Assembly (NCBI GenBank): GCA_022562275.1
Contig: JADFPP010000014.1
Coordinates: 1 to 53,987, forward strand
Source of the DNA: Bacteroidota bacterium
Lineage (GTDB): Bacteria; Bacteroidota; Ignavibacteria; Ignavibacteriales; Ignavibacteriaceae
Reading direction: 5' to 3'
Length of the DNA stretch: 53,987 bases
Position numbers and translations under genes: made by a program. Positions within the stretch are counted from its first letter, which is position 1; the number at the start of each line of letters is the position of its first letter. Under the pieces are notes generated by a model that was not told the origin of the DNA, did no database searches, and saw only the letters and a list, made by a program, of their open reading frames with translations. This document shows, piece by piece, positions 1 through 7,696 of the stretch.

Positions 1-512
1 AAACTATTTTTGTTAACTCAATGAGTGACTTGTTCCATAAAAATGTTCCGTTAGAATTTATACAAAAAGTATTTGATGTAATGAACAAAACACCCTGGCA
101 TACTTACCAGGTATTAACTAAAAGATCAGATAGATTGAAAGAATTAAATAAAGAATTAATTTGGGGGAAAAATATCTGGATTGGAGTAAGTGTAGAAAAC
201 CAGGAATATACTTACCGTATAGAGGATTTAAGGAATACCGGTGCTTATATAAAATTTTTATCTATTGAACCATTGATAGGTCCTATAAGAAAATTAAAAT
301 TAAAAAATATCCGGTGGGTGATAGTTGGCGGGGAATCAGGACCCAAAGCGAGACCAATGAATGAGGAATGGGTATTAGATATAAAAGACCAATGCAAAGA
401 AGCTGGAGTGCCATTCTTCTTTAAGCAATGGGGCGGAACAAACAAAAAGAAAGCAGGAAGAATCCTTGAAGGAAGAACCTGGGATGAATTGCCAATATTA
501 AAAGCAGGATAA
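1..512 (+). CDS. DUF5131 (phage Gp37/Gp68) family protein, 5' truncated by the window edge
   Basis: This is the C-terminal part of a DUF5131 (phage Gp37/Gp68-like) protein. The frame is open from base 3 and reads TIFVNS before the first ATG at base 21. [10 protein letters not shown] is a conserved internal stretch of the family, so the ATG at 21 is an internal methionine and the gene begins outside the window. Other family signatures are GVSVENQ, the FLSIEPL strand, VGGESG and FFFKQWGG near the C-terminus. Full family members carry an N-terminal cysteine-rich CxxCYA-type segment, which is not visible here. The biochemical role of the family is not settled; members occur in phages and genomic islands. 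The stop codon abuts the ATG at 513, close to the start of the binding-protein gene. Confidence 0.85.
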   Translation, partial: TIFVNSMSDLFHKNVPLEFIQKVFDVMNKTPWHTYQVLTKRSDRLKELNKELIWGKNIWIGVSVENQEYTYRIEDLRNTGAYIKFLSIEPLIGPIRKLKLKNIRWVIVGGESGPKARPMNEEWVLDIKDQCKEAGVPFFFKQWGGTNKKKAGRILEGRTWDELPILKAG

Positions 513-527
513 ATGAAAGGTGATAAA

Positions 528-1627
528 ATGAAATTAAAAAATTATTTGATATTATTTCTTATTGCAATTTTGTTGGCTGGATGTGGAAAGAAGGAAAGTA
601 AAGTAATAAATATTGGAGTTATCCTATCCTTATCTGGGGATAGAGGGGCTTATGGAAAATCTTCAAAGAAGGGGATTGATTTGGCTATTGAGGAGATTAA
701 TAATTCAAGTGAAACATACAAAATCAATCCTATTTATGAAGATACAAAAAGTCAGTCTCGTGATGCTGTATCTGCAATAGAAAAATTGACAAGTATAGAT
801 AAAGTAAAAATTATAATTGGGCCAATATCAAGTTCTGAAGTATTGGCTATTGCACCTATAGCTGAAAGAAATAAAATCTTGCTTTTGTCTCCAGGGGCTT
901 CATCTCCAGAAATTACGAATGCAGGAGATTATATATTTAGGAATGTTTCTTCTGATTTATACGAAGGTGCTTTGATGGCCGAATTTGCATTTGATTCAAT
1001 AAAGCTGAAAAATATCTCTATTGTATTTATCAATACTGATTATGGTATAGGTGTAGAAGAAACATTCAGAAATAAATTCAAGACCTTTGGAGGAATAATT
1101 CTTCAATCTATTTCATATAATGATGGAACAAGAGACTTTCGTTCCATTGCGCTAAAATTAAAACAAAATAAAGCAGATGCTATTTATTTAATTGGTTATA
1201 AAGAAATGGGAATAATAGTAAAGCAATTTAGGGAACTGGGTATAAAAACAAGGGTTATTAGTACTGCAATTTTTGAAGATCCGGATATCCTAAAAACCGC
1301 AGGAAAATCGGCAGAAGGTATAATATTTACATCTATCACTTTCGATCCAGATCCCACTAATCCACGTGCCCGGAAATTTGTTAATAGTTTTGAAAATAAT
1401 TATACACAATACCAGATGGTTACGCTGCTGTGGCCTATGATGCAGTATATATGATTTGGCAATCTTTAAAATCTATAAAGTTTGACCAAAATAAAATAAA
1501 GGAACAGTTGTATAAGCTAAAAGATTTTGAGGGATTACTAGGGAAATTTTCTGTGGATAATAATGGAGATGTTCTTCTTCCAATCAAATTGAAAAAGGTA
1601 AGTAATAATAAATTTGTAAAATATTAA
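528..1627 (+). pseudogene. Liv-type ABC transporter substrate-binding lipoprotein, frameshifted
   Basis: The product would be a periplasmic lipoprotein that binds branched-chain amino acids or related ligands for the LivHMGF transporter downstream. It starts with a lipoprotein signal ending in the lipobox LLAGC, followed by the family opening INIGVILSLSG and a type 1 periplasmic-binding fold. I prefer the ATG at 528 over 513 because AGGTG sits just upstream and it gives a normal signal peptide. At about 1411-1416 the frame breaks: the first frame stops at 1454, while the frame entered at 1415 continues with GYAAVAYDAVYMIW, the expected family sequence. One missing base (TACCAGAT for TACCCAGAT) would explain it. 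Restored, the protein is about 366 aa, a normal length. The break is not in a homopolymer. Confidence 0.8.
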
Positions 1628-1636
1628 GGAGTAATT

Positions 1637-1798
1637 ATGCCTGGTCTTAAATTTTCAAGAATAACAAAACTGAATCAAAAAAGTTCTTTTACAAAAAAAG
1701 AAAAAAATAATATTGCGCTTACATCTAATTCTGAAGTTAAAGGTGTTTTATCCATAAAAAGAAAAAAATCGTATGAAAATAGAACAAAGAATTTTTAA
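1637..1798 (+). CDS. 53-aa basic peptide ORF overlapping the isoprenyl synthase gene
   Basis: This short ORF begins nine bases after the binding-protein stop. It has a strong Shine-Dalgarno, AAGGAG at 1626-1631, six bases from the ATG. The peptide (opening MPGLKFSRITKLNQ, closing YENRTKNF) is rich in lysine, serine and asparagine, has no cysteine or tryptophan, and has no signal peptide or membrane segment. It overlaps the next gene by 26 bases, which suggests translational coupling. A small peptide gene overlapping an isoprenyl synthase recalls ComX/ComQ pheromone loci, where the peptide is prenylated on tryptophan; the missing tryptophan argues against a strict ComX. It could be an unrelated peptide, a leader ORF or a chance ORF. 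I do not recognise any homologue. Confidence 0.45.
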   Translation: MPGLKFSRITKLNQKSSFTKKEKNNIALTSNSEVKGVLSIKRKKSYENRTKNF

Positions 1799-2750
1799 CG
1801 AATCTGTTGGATCAAAGCAAAACATTATTCATTTTGTGTCCAAAAACTTGAGAGGTTTATCGGAGTCGAAAAAGAATATTATTGACTCACTTAATAGTAA
1901 CCTGGAGTTATGTGAAGAAACTTTTCTGTTTAATCAAATAGCAAAGTCATACAAACTTAAATCGGATGAAATATTTCTTGTTTCAATAGCCTCAGAATTG
2001 TTAATGCAAGCTGCTTTTATAAGTGATGATGTGTTTGATAATAATTTCGCTAGAAATAATAAAAAAAATCTTTTCTGTTTATTCGGTCAAAATAAAGCTA
2101 TTATTATTTCAACAATTTTGTATGGTATCTATTTCAAAATAATTAGTTCAATAACTAACCAAAAAATTCGCGAACTGCTAGTTGATGCATATCTTAAATT
2201 GAATTATGGTCAGTTCCTAACTGAGAATTTCAATGATTATTCTAAACTAAACTTACAAATATTAGATCAAATTGCATTTTTAAAATGTGGTAAACTAATG
2301 TCTAACGCTGCCTCAATTCCTGCGATAATAGCTGATGAAAAAAAATCAATTATTAATAAACTTAGCGAATATGGTAAATTGATTGGAATAGCGCTTCAGC
2401 ACAGAGATGATATTGTTGAATTTATGCCTTCCGAATATTCGCTTGGTAAACCATCTTTTCAAGATTTAGAAAATCATCAACCTAATTTGGTTCTATATTT
2501 TTTATATCAAGAGTTATCGTCCGTTAAAAAAAATAAAATGACAAATCGATTATTTATAAAAACTATAAGTGACAATTTAATTAATCAGGAAAATCATAAT
2601 AAATTTATTCTTTACTCAAATGCTATTAAATCCTCTAAAAAACTATTAAACGTAATTTGTTTAAAAGCTAAGAATATTGCAAATGCATTTCCGACTAATT
2701 TTCCTAGAAATTCTTTAATTCAATTAACTCGGTTAATATCAAATGTATAA
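1773..2750 (+). CDS. Polyprenyl synthetase-family protein (ComQ-like candidate)
   Basis: A 325-aa class I trans-isoprenyl synthase fold. The first aspartate-rich motif is DDVFD (residues 85-89), the second is DDIVE (212-216), followed by LGKPSFQDL and PNLVLYF, which match the family's GKPxxQDLxxxxPTLPL segment. KCGKLMSNAA (171-180) matches the KTGxLF helix. Two substrate-binding features are altered: the arginine pair after the first motif is reduced to one (R94 then N95), and the last aspartate of the second motif is glutamate. Ordinary prenyl diphosphate synthases keep both, so this may be specialised, as ComQ is. The ATG at 1773 is the only start, because the frame has a stop at 1755. Base composition is far more AT-rich than in the housekeeping genes, which suggests transfer. 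It sits between the peptide ORF and a membrane protein, inside a split liv operon. Confidence 0.75.
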   Translation: MKIEQRIFNESVGSKQNIIHFVSKNLRGLSESKKNIIDSLNSNLELCEETFLFNQIAKSYKLKSDEIFLVSIASELLMQAAFISDDVFDNNFARNNKKNLFCLFGQNKAIIISTILYGIYFKIISSITNQKIRELLVDAYLKLNYGQFLTENFNDYSKLNLQILDQIAFLKCGKLMSNAASIPAIIADEKKSIINKLSEYGKLIGIALQHRDDIVEFMPSEYSLGKPSFQDLENHQPNLVLYFLYQELSSVKKNKMTNRLFIKTISDNLINQENHNKFILYSNAIKSSKKLLNVICLKAKNIANAFPTNFPRNSLIQLTRLISNV

Positions 2751-2780
2751 TTTTACCATACCTTAGGGGTACATAAAAGA

Positions 2781-3932
2781 ATGATTAAACAAACTGGTCA
2801 AAGAAAAACTTCAGAAATATCTTTTAAAATGATCTTGAATAATTTTATATCTAATTGGAAATCTTTGTTCCCTATTAACTTGAGAAAAGTAATTATTTTG
2901 ATTCTCTTATTAATATTTGTAATCGAAATACTTACTGATTTTATTAGAACCGAAACAGATATAGGGATTAACGATAAATACGATTTCGTAATTCTTTCTC
3001 TTCTTTTCTTTTACTTATCATTTAAGCAACAAATCAATAACCTCAAGTTTCTCGATCCCTTCAAAAGATTTTTTGGACCATTTATTAGAAAAGATAAGCT
3101 TCTTTCTTTTATGTGGTTTCTTCTACTTCCTATTGCAGCAATTTTTTTCCATCACTTTATCCTTAGGAATTTATTTTTAGGCCCATTTCAAAACTGGGAC
3201 ATTTTACAAGAATGGAGTTTTGTAGATATTACACTATTGTGGTTAGCAATTGCTGCTTTGTTCATTGGAGCAAAAATATATTTTGAAATTAAAGAATCTA
3301 AAACTAATACTCTTGAAGATTACTTAAGAAAAACTATTGATATTTTGTCTGACTCCAAAAAAGATGATGAACTATATATAGTTATACCTACAACTTTTCT
3401 AGGTGAAATGACAGATAATCCACTTAAAAATAATTATAAAAATCTTATTAAACAGAAGGCAAATAGTGGTGTAAATGTCACGATTGGTATTTATAATTTT
3501 GATTTAAGCCATATTAGGAAAATGATTAATAATAATAACTTAATTAAAAATATAACCAAATTTGATAATTTTTGGAACAAACTTATTAATGATAAAAATC
3601 AGTTATTACTTGCTTTTCATGACTCATTTTTTAAGCAGAGAGAAGATAATTATTTTGGGCAAAAACATTTAGATAGAATTAACTATTTCAGAAGATTACT
3701 TAATCATCTAATAGAACTGGTTAATGCAAAAAATATTAAGATAGAAAGGTTAAAGAATATGACTTCAAAAAATGGAAAAAATAGAATTGAATCTGGCTTT
3801 TTTGCGGTTGCTAATTTTACTTCTGGTTCTTACTATTTTGGTCAAATTGAAATATATAACTGGGAAGAACAACACTTTAATGGGACTTATTTCCAAAACT
3901 CTCATATTAGAGAGCAAATGAAGCGATGTTGA
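2781..3932 (+). CDS. Unknown protein with four N-terminal membrane helices and a large soluble C-terminal domain
   Basis: A 383-aa protein I do not recognise. Hydrophobic helices lie at about residues 36-54, 67-82, 107-128 and 147-169; the remaining 210 residues are soluble and lysine-rich. The soluble part alternates strands and helices (YIVIPTTFLGEM near 200, SGVNVTIGIYNF near 230) and ends with FFAVANFTSGSYYFGQIEIY and HFNGTYFQNSHIREQMKR. The ANFTSGS segment faintly recalls phospholipase D-like folds, but no HxKxxxxD motif is present. It follows the isoprenyl synthase by 30 bases with the same high AT content, so the two probably travel together. A sensor, exporter or effector linked to a modified peptide is possible but not shown. 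No histidine-kinase motifs (H-box, N, G) are visible. Confidence 0.6.
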   Translation: MIKQTGQRKTSEISFKMILNNFISNWKSLFPINLRKVIILILLLIFVIEILTDFIRTETDIGINDKYDFVILSLLFFYLSFKQQINNLKFLDPFKRFFGPFIRKDKLLSFMWFLLLPIAAIFFHHFILRNLFLGPFQNWDILQEWSFVDITLLWLAIAALFIGAKIYFEIKESKTNTLEDYLRKTIDILSDSKKDDELYIVIPTTFLGEMTDNPLKNNYKNLIKQKANSGVNVTIGIYNFDLSHIRKMINNNNLIKNITKFDNFWNKLINDKNQLLLAFHDSFFKQREDNYFGQKHLDRINYFRRLLNHLIELVNAKNIKIERLKNMTSKNGKNRIESGFFAVANFTSGSYYFGQIEIYNWEEQHFNGTYFQNSHIREQMKRC

Positions 3933-4003
3933 ATAGTCATTTTAATGAAAATGCCTTTTAAATTATCAATTCTCAATCGTAGATGATAAACCACCTAATA
4001 TTC

Positions 4004-4158
4004 AATAGCATTATTTCGGCTAGTATTTAATTGTTGCTATAGGTTTTACTATTATATATCCTACAAGTTGTTTCTTCAATTTTACGCAAGCTGTGATTTA
4101 CATATCTGGCGCTTATTTTGCATTATTGTTTTTTCAATACTCATCGCCTGATGCTTGA
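4004..4158 (+). pseudogene. Degenerate 5' fragment of a second livH
   Basis: Translation of 4024-4155 gives YLIVAIGFTIIYPT, then FFNFTQAVIYISGAYFALLF. This aligns residue by residue with the N-terminal region of the LivH that starts at 4405 (YTLVAIGFALIYQT and FFHFAHAVIFTSGAYFVFLF). The preceding codons, read in another frame from 4004, give NSIISASI against NIIIAGAI in the intact copy, so at least one frameshift separates the two parts. No start codon is usable and the frame stops at 4156. This is a decayed partial copy lying 400 bp upstream of the better preserved gene. Confidence 0.75.
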
Positions 4159-4404
4159 CTGGTTTCTGTTTAGAAACACAAAAACTCCTGGCAAAACCGA
4201 GAATGTTTTCAAGAGTATAGTAACACTTTTGTACATGTTTTACTCATTAATACTATTTCAATGAGGTCTTGCATAGGAAATGTGAGTTATAAACTCACAC
4301 TTCTAATATGAAAAAATATATATAGTTGCGGTCTAAGCACTTCTTTTTCATTTAAACTTCTATTAATTTTGTTTATAGTTAGAAAGCAAATAAAAAACAA
4401 TTAA
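4159..4404 (+). other. Non-coding stretch with two perfect short hairpins
   Basis: No gene is visible between the livH fragment and livH. Two perfect inverted repeats stand out: GTTTCT-GTTT-AGAAAC at 4162-4177 and TGTGAGTT-ATA-AACTCACA at 4281-4299. Neither is followed by a T tract, so they are not obvious terminators. The second could be a protein-binding palindrome. Confidence 0.45.
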
Positions 4405-5282
4405 ATGCTTAACCAAATTATCATCAACATAATTATCGCAGGGGCTATATACACACTTGTAGCTATTGGGTTTGCGCTCATTTATCAAACAACACGTTTC
4501 TTCCATTTCGCCCACGCAGTAATTTTCACTTCCGGCGCTTACTTTGTATTTTTATTTATTCAAATATTGGGCTGGTCTTATTACACAGCTATTCCTGCTG
4601 CTATTTTTTTGTCTTTATTCCTTGGTGGTTTAATAGAGTTTTTTATTTATAAACCTTTAAGGAAAAAAAAGCTTCTGCAATTATACTACTTCTTACTTCA
4701 CTAGGTATTTACATTGTTCTGCAAAATGTTATTTCAATGGTTTTCGGTGATGACACAAAATCCATCCGCACCTGGGAAGTTAAGGAAGGACTTAATGTTT
4801 TTGGCGCATATATAACTCCTGTGCAAATAATTATTATCGCAACGAGCATAATATTAGTGATACTGGTTTCCGGATACTTGTCTTGGGCAAAGACAGGTAA
4901 AGCTTTGCGGGCGGTTGCCATATCACAGGAGCTGTCAAAATTTTCCGGTATAAAAAGTGATAAAATAATTTTAATAAGTTTTGCAATCGGTTCAGCACTT
5001 GCGGGTGTTGCAGGCATACTTGTTGCATTAGATGTAGACATGACGCCTACAATGGGAATGAATATGCTTTTAATGGGAGTGGTTGTAATGATAGTCGGCG
5101 GAGTTGGCAGCATTTGGGGAATTGTTCTTGGTTCACTTCTTCTTGCAACGGCACAAAACCTTGCTGTGTGGTATATAAGCTCTCAATGGATGGATGCGAG
5201 TGCGTTCGCACTACTGTTGGTATTTCTATTATTTAAACCTGAGGGATTCTTGGGTAAGAAGATTCGCAAAGTAGAAGTCTGA
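4405..5282 (+). pseudogene. livH: LivH-type branched-chain amino acid ABC permease, frameshifted at an A8 tract
   Basis: This is an inner-membrane permease subunit of a Liv-type importer. The first frame encodes residues 1-99 and stops at 4702-4704. The second continues with ASAIILLLTSLGIYIVLQN, then the family's central LRAVA-type stretch (GKALRAVAISQ), and the C-terminal GGVGSIWGIVLGSLLLATAQN and GFLGKKIRK. The frames join at eight A residues (4663-4670): one more A, or a -1 ribosomal shift, restores a 292-aa protein of normal LivH length. The zero-frame codons AAA AAA AAG form the heptamer A AAA AAG, the class of slippery site used in E. coli dnaX. The gene could therefore be dead, rescued by slippage, or a sequencing artefact. 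It belongs with the binding protein upstream and LivMGF downstream. Confidence 0.85.
4663..4671 (+). other. A8G slippery run at the livH frame break
   Basis: Eight A residues followed by G lie exactly where the two halves of livH change frame by -1. In zero frame the codons are AGG AAA AAA AAG. No stable stem-loop is evident immediately downstream, so programmed shifting lacks its usual stimulator. Transcriptional slippage on the A run remains possible. Confidence 0.5.
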
Positions 5283-5573
5283 TACCGGATGCCGGATACC
5301 GGATACTGGATATTGGATGAATCATTGTTCAGTTGTCATTTATAGTCATCAAATGGTCAATCAGTTGTCATTGGTTATTAACCGGAAGGGTGTATGGGGA
5401 AGAAGGTTCGTAAAGCAGAAGTTTAATTGATTTCAAAATTGAAAAATTACAAGATCCAAAAATTGTGAAAATAGTCATTGGTCATTCAGTAGGCATTCAA
5501 TAGTCATTTAGTTTTCATTAGTCATTGGTTGTAAGGGTTTTTGGGGAAGAAGATAAGGAAGGCGGTGGTGTGA
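5241..5573 (+). repeat. Three in-line copies of the livH 3' end, about 145 bp apart
   Basis: The last 14 codons of livH (5241-5282, GFLGKKIRKVEV then stop) recur at 5385-5426 (GCMGKKVRKAEV then stop) and at 5532-5573 (GFLGKKIRKAVV then stop). Each copy is exactly 42 bases with the stop kept. The spacing is 144 and 147 bases. The DNA between them shares words such as GTCATTGGTT before copies 2 and 3. These are remnants of tandem duplication at the livH 3' end, or of several lost livH copies. Confidence 0.8.
5281..5320 (+). repeat. Heptanucleotide tandem repeat (GATACCG type)
   Basis: Five consecutive 7-base units, GATACCG, GATGCCG, GATACCG, GATACTG and GATATTG, start inside the livH stop codon and run to 5315. 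A partial unit follows. Related words recur at about 5582-5600 and just before the antiporter gene at 15305, so this is a dispersed intergenic repeat type. Confidence 0.7.
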
Positions 5574-5720
5574 GCTGGCGGCTGGATGCCGGATATTGGA
5601 TTCTGAATTTAAGATTGAATTATTACAAGACCTGTCCGGTGGAATGCCTGCCCGGCGATGCTTAAGCAAAGACGGGAAATGAAGTCGGATTGAAAAACTG
5701 TTCAATTAGCAAGTTTCAGG

Positions 5721-5760
5721 TTTATATACAAAAGTATATATTTATATACAAAAGTATATA
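5721..5760 (+). promoter_or_regulatory. Tandem double palindromic operator of the MNT/HEPN cassette
   Basis: TTTATATACAAAAGTATATA occurs twice back to back (5721-5740 and 5741-5760). Each copy contains the perfect dyad TATATAC-AAAA-GTATATA. The pair ends ten bases before the ATG of the winged-helix nucleotidyltransferase gene. Two identical dyads next to a gene with a DNA-binding domain are what an autoregulated toxin-antitoxin operator would look like. Confidence 0.7.
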
Positions 5761-5770
5761 AAATAAAGTT

Positions 5771-6382
5771 ATGGTAATACATAGAGTTTTTAATGAAGTG
5801 TTCAGAACGCGGTCTAATGTGGCTGTCATACGTGCATTGTTAGATACCAATACCGGCTTTACAGGAAATGAAGTTGCCCGCGTATCCGGTATGCATCCAA
5901 GATCGGCATTCAAAGCTTTAACATTATTGGAAGGACTTGGTATTGTAAACAGACAGCGGGGGGGCAGGGATCACATATTCAGTTTAAACCGTGAGCATTT
6001 TTTAGTCCAGGAGGCTATTCTTAAAATTTTTCAGGTTGAAAGTAAGTTCCCGGCAGAAGTTATAAATACCCTCGCGTCAATACTTAAAAAACAAGTTTAT
6101 AGTGCAGTAATATTTGGCAGTGCTGCAAGAAGAGAAGAAAACATTTTATCAGATCTGGATATTTGCTGTATTGTTAATTCAGTTAGGGAAAGATTATTCG
6201 TCAGTGATACGCTGAATAAAAAATCACAAATATTATATAATAAGTTTGGTATTAACCTGGCACCGATATTTTTTACGAAATCTGAATTCATTAGAAAGAG
6301 GAAATCTCAATTGGTAAAAAGTATAGCAAACGAAGGGATAATCATTACAGGAAAGAATCCTAAAGGATTATTAAATGGCTGA
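5771..6382 (+). CDS. Winged-helix plus minimal nucleotidyltransferase (MNT) protein
   Basis: A 203-aa two-domain protein. Residues 1-75 look like a winged helix-turn-helix (TGNEVARVSGMHPRSAFKAL followed by a wing at GLGIVNRQRGGRDHIF). Residues 108-200 are a minimal nucleotidyltransferase with GS at 116-117 and SDLD at 127-130, the signature FGSAARREENILSDLDI. MNT proteins paired with HEPN partners act as antitoxins that nucleotidylate or otherwise neutralise the HEPN RNase; here the fused HTH suggests it also represses its own promoter. The next gene begins eight bases before this stop, the tight overlap typical of such pairs. The cassette interrupts the liv operon between livH and livM, so it is probably an insertion. 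Confidence 0.8.
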   Translation: MVIHRVFNEVFRTRSNVAVIRALLDTNTGFTGNEVARVSGMHPRSAFKALTLLEGLGIVNRQRGGRDHIFSLNREHFLVQEAILKIFQVESKFPAEVINTLASILKKQVYSAVIFGSAARREENILSDLDICCIVNSVRERLFVSDTLNKKSQILYNKFGINLAPIFFTKSEFIRKRKSQLVKSIANEGIIITGKNPKGLLNG

Positions 6383-6785
6383 ACGAAGAGGAAGAAAATC
6401 TGTTCCTCGCCATCGTTTCAGGGAATATTAGAATGTTGCCGACCACTTTTATGAAGCTGCTAAAGATTCAATGGAGTTGGAATATTGGACAGCCACAGGA
6501 GTTCTTATTGTTCATTCTGCAATTGCATTTGCTGATGCATTATGCATAAAATTATCAGGGGTTAAAAGTGTTGGCGAGAATCATGAGGATGTTGTAGGAT
6601 TGGTTGAACGCATTGTTGCAGATGGAGAAGGAAAATCAAAAGCAATAAACCAGCTTAGACGAATCATTGAAGAAAAAACAAAAGTATCTTACTTAGGGGA
6701 ATTATATTCCCCTTCTCAAACGAAAGGAATGTGGAAACGATTGGAGAGATTCAGAAATTGGGCAAAGGAAATCTTAACAAGGTAA
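6375..6785 (+). pseudogene. HEPN-like partner gene with an in-frame amber codon
   Basis: An ATG at 6375 overlaps the MNT stop. The frame reads MAERRGRKSVPRHRFREY, meets TAG at 6429-6431, then continues in the same frame as NVADHFYEAAKDS to a stop at 6783-6785. The later part (LIVHSAIAFADALCIKLSG, GENHEDVVGLVERI) looks like a small all-helical HEPN domain. Without the amber codon the protein would be 136 aa. Starting at the internal ATG (6471) would give 104 aa but lose the first helix. The RxxxxH catalytic motif of active HEPN RNases is not clear. A nonsense mutation in the toxin-like partner of an otherwise intact pair fits inactivation. The HEPN assignment is from pattern and context only. 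Confidence 0.6.
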
Positions 6786-6789
6786 TATA

Positions 6790-7696
6790 TTGGAATACCT
6801 TCTTCACATACTAATCCTGATCTGCATTTACACAATTCTTTCTGTGTCGCTCAATCTTCTTGTTGGTTATACGGGAATTCTTTCCATTGCTCACGCAGCT
6901 TTTTACGGTGTAGGTGCTTATGTAGCTGCTTTAATGGCTTTGAGACTTTGAGAGCCCATTTTTACTTAATTTAGGTCTGGCAATTGTTTGTACAGCAATT
7001 ATCGGAGCAATTGTAGGCATTCCTTCCCTACGCCTAAAGGATGATTATTTTGTAATTGCTACATTTGCGTTTCAGATAATCATATTCAGTATATTAAATA
7101 ACCTTGTGGATTTTACTGGCGGTCCGCTTGGTCTTCCGGGTATTCCACAGCCGGAGATATTCGGTTTTGTAATTTCAACTCATATTGAGTTTCTAATTTT
7201 AGCCGGTTTACTTGCATTATTTACTTATTGGTTTTCAAACAGAATTGTAAAATCACCTTTCGGGCGTGTACTAAAAGCTGTAAGAGAAGACGAAGTATTT
7301 TCGCAGGCGGTTGGAAAAAATGTTGCATCCTTCAAAGTACAGGTATTTATGGTAGGTGCAGGACTTGCTGCAATTGCCGGTGTTATTTACGCTACCTATA
7401 TAACTTACATAGACCCTACAAGCTTTACCATAATGGAATCAATATTTATAATTTCAATTGTTATTATCGGCGGAGCTGGAAACCTAAAAGGTTCTGTTGC
7501 TGGTGCTGTTGTTTTAGTGGCATTACCGGAGCTGCTCAGGTTTATAGGACTGCCCAATGCCATCGCTGCTAATGTAAGACAGATTTTGTATGGTGCACTG
7601 TTGGTAATATTTATGTTATGGCGTCCGCAGGGATTTATCGGGGAGTATGCATTTAATACGAATACAGAAGATAGAAATAAGAAATCAGATGGATAA
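6790..7696 (+). pseudogene. livM: LivM-type branched-chain amino acid ABC permease, frameshifted
   Basis: This is the second permease of the Liv-type importer. The frame opens at a TTG (6790) with LEYLLHILILICIYTI, then the family hallmark NLLVGYTGILSIAHAAFYG, and stops at 6949-6951. A second frame continues from about 6953 with FLLNLGLAI, then GIPSLRLKDDYFVIATFAFQ and GGPLGLPGIP, ending at 7696. The shift is +1 (or -2) near 6943-6950, not in a long homopolymer. Repaired, the protein is about 301 aa, normal for LivM. The TTG stands where related proteins have ATG-Glu-Tyr, and it lies four bases after the HEPN-like stop, so the inserted cassette ends right at this gene. The final codons overlap livG by eight bases. 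Confidence 0.85.

Noticed and set aside
1411-1454. Programmed frameshift in the binding-protein gene
   Set aside because: The break at TACCAGATGG has no slippery heptamer or homopolymer, so a one-base deletion or sequencing error is simpler.
4709-5113. Minus-strand open frame across livH
   Set aside because: Antisense to conserved permease helices, rich in threonine and proline as expected of a shadow; no homology recognised.
7228-7572. Open plus-strand frame inside livM
   Set aside because: Cysteine- and arginine-rich out-of-frame reading of a conserved LivM segment; no start signal.
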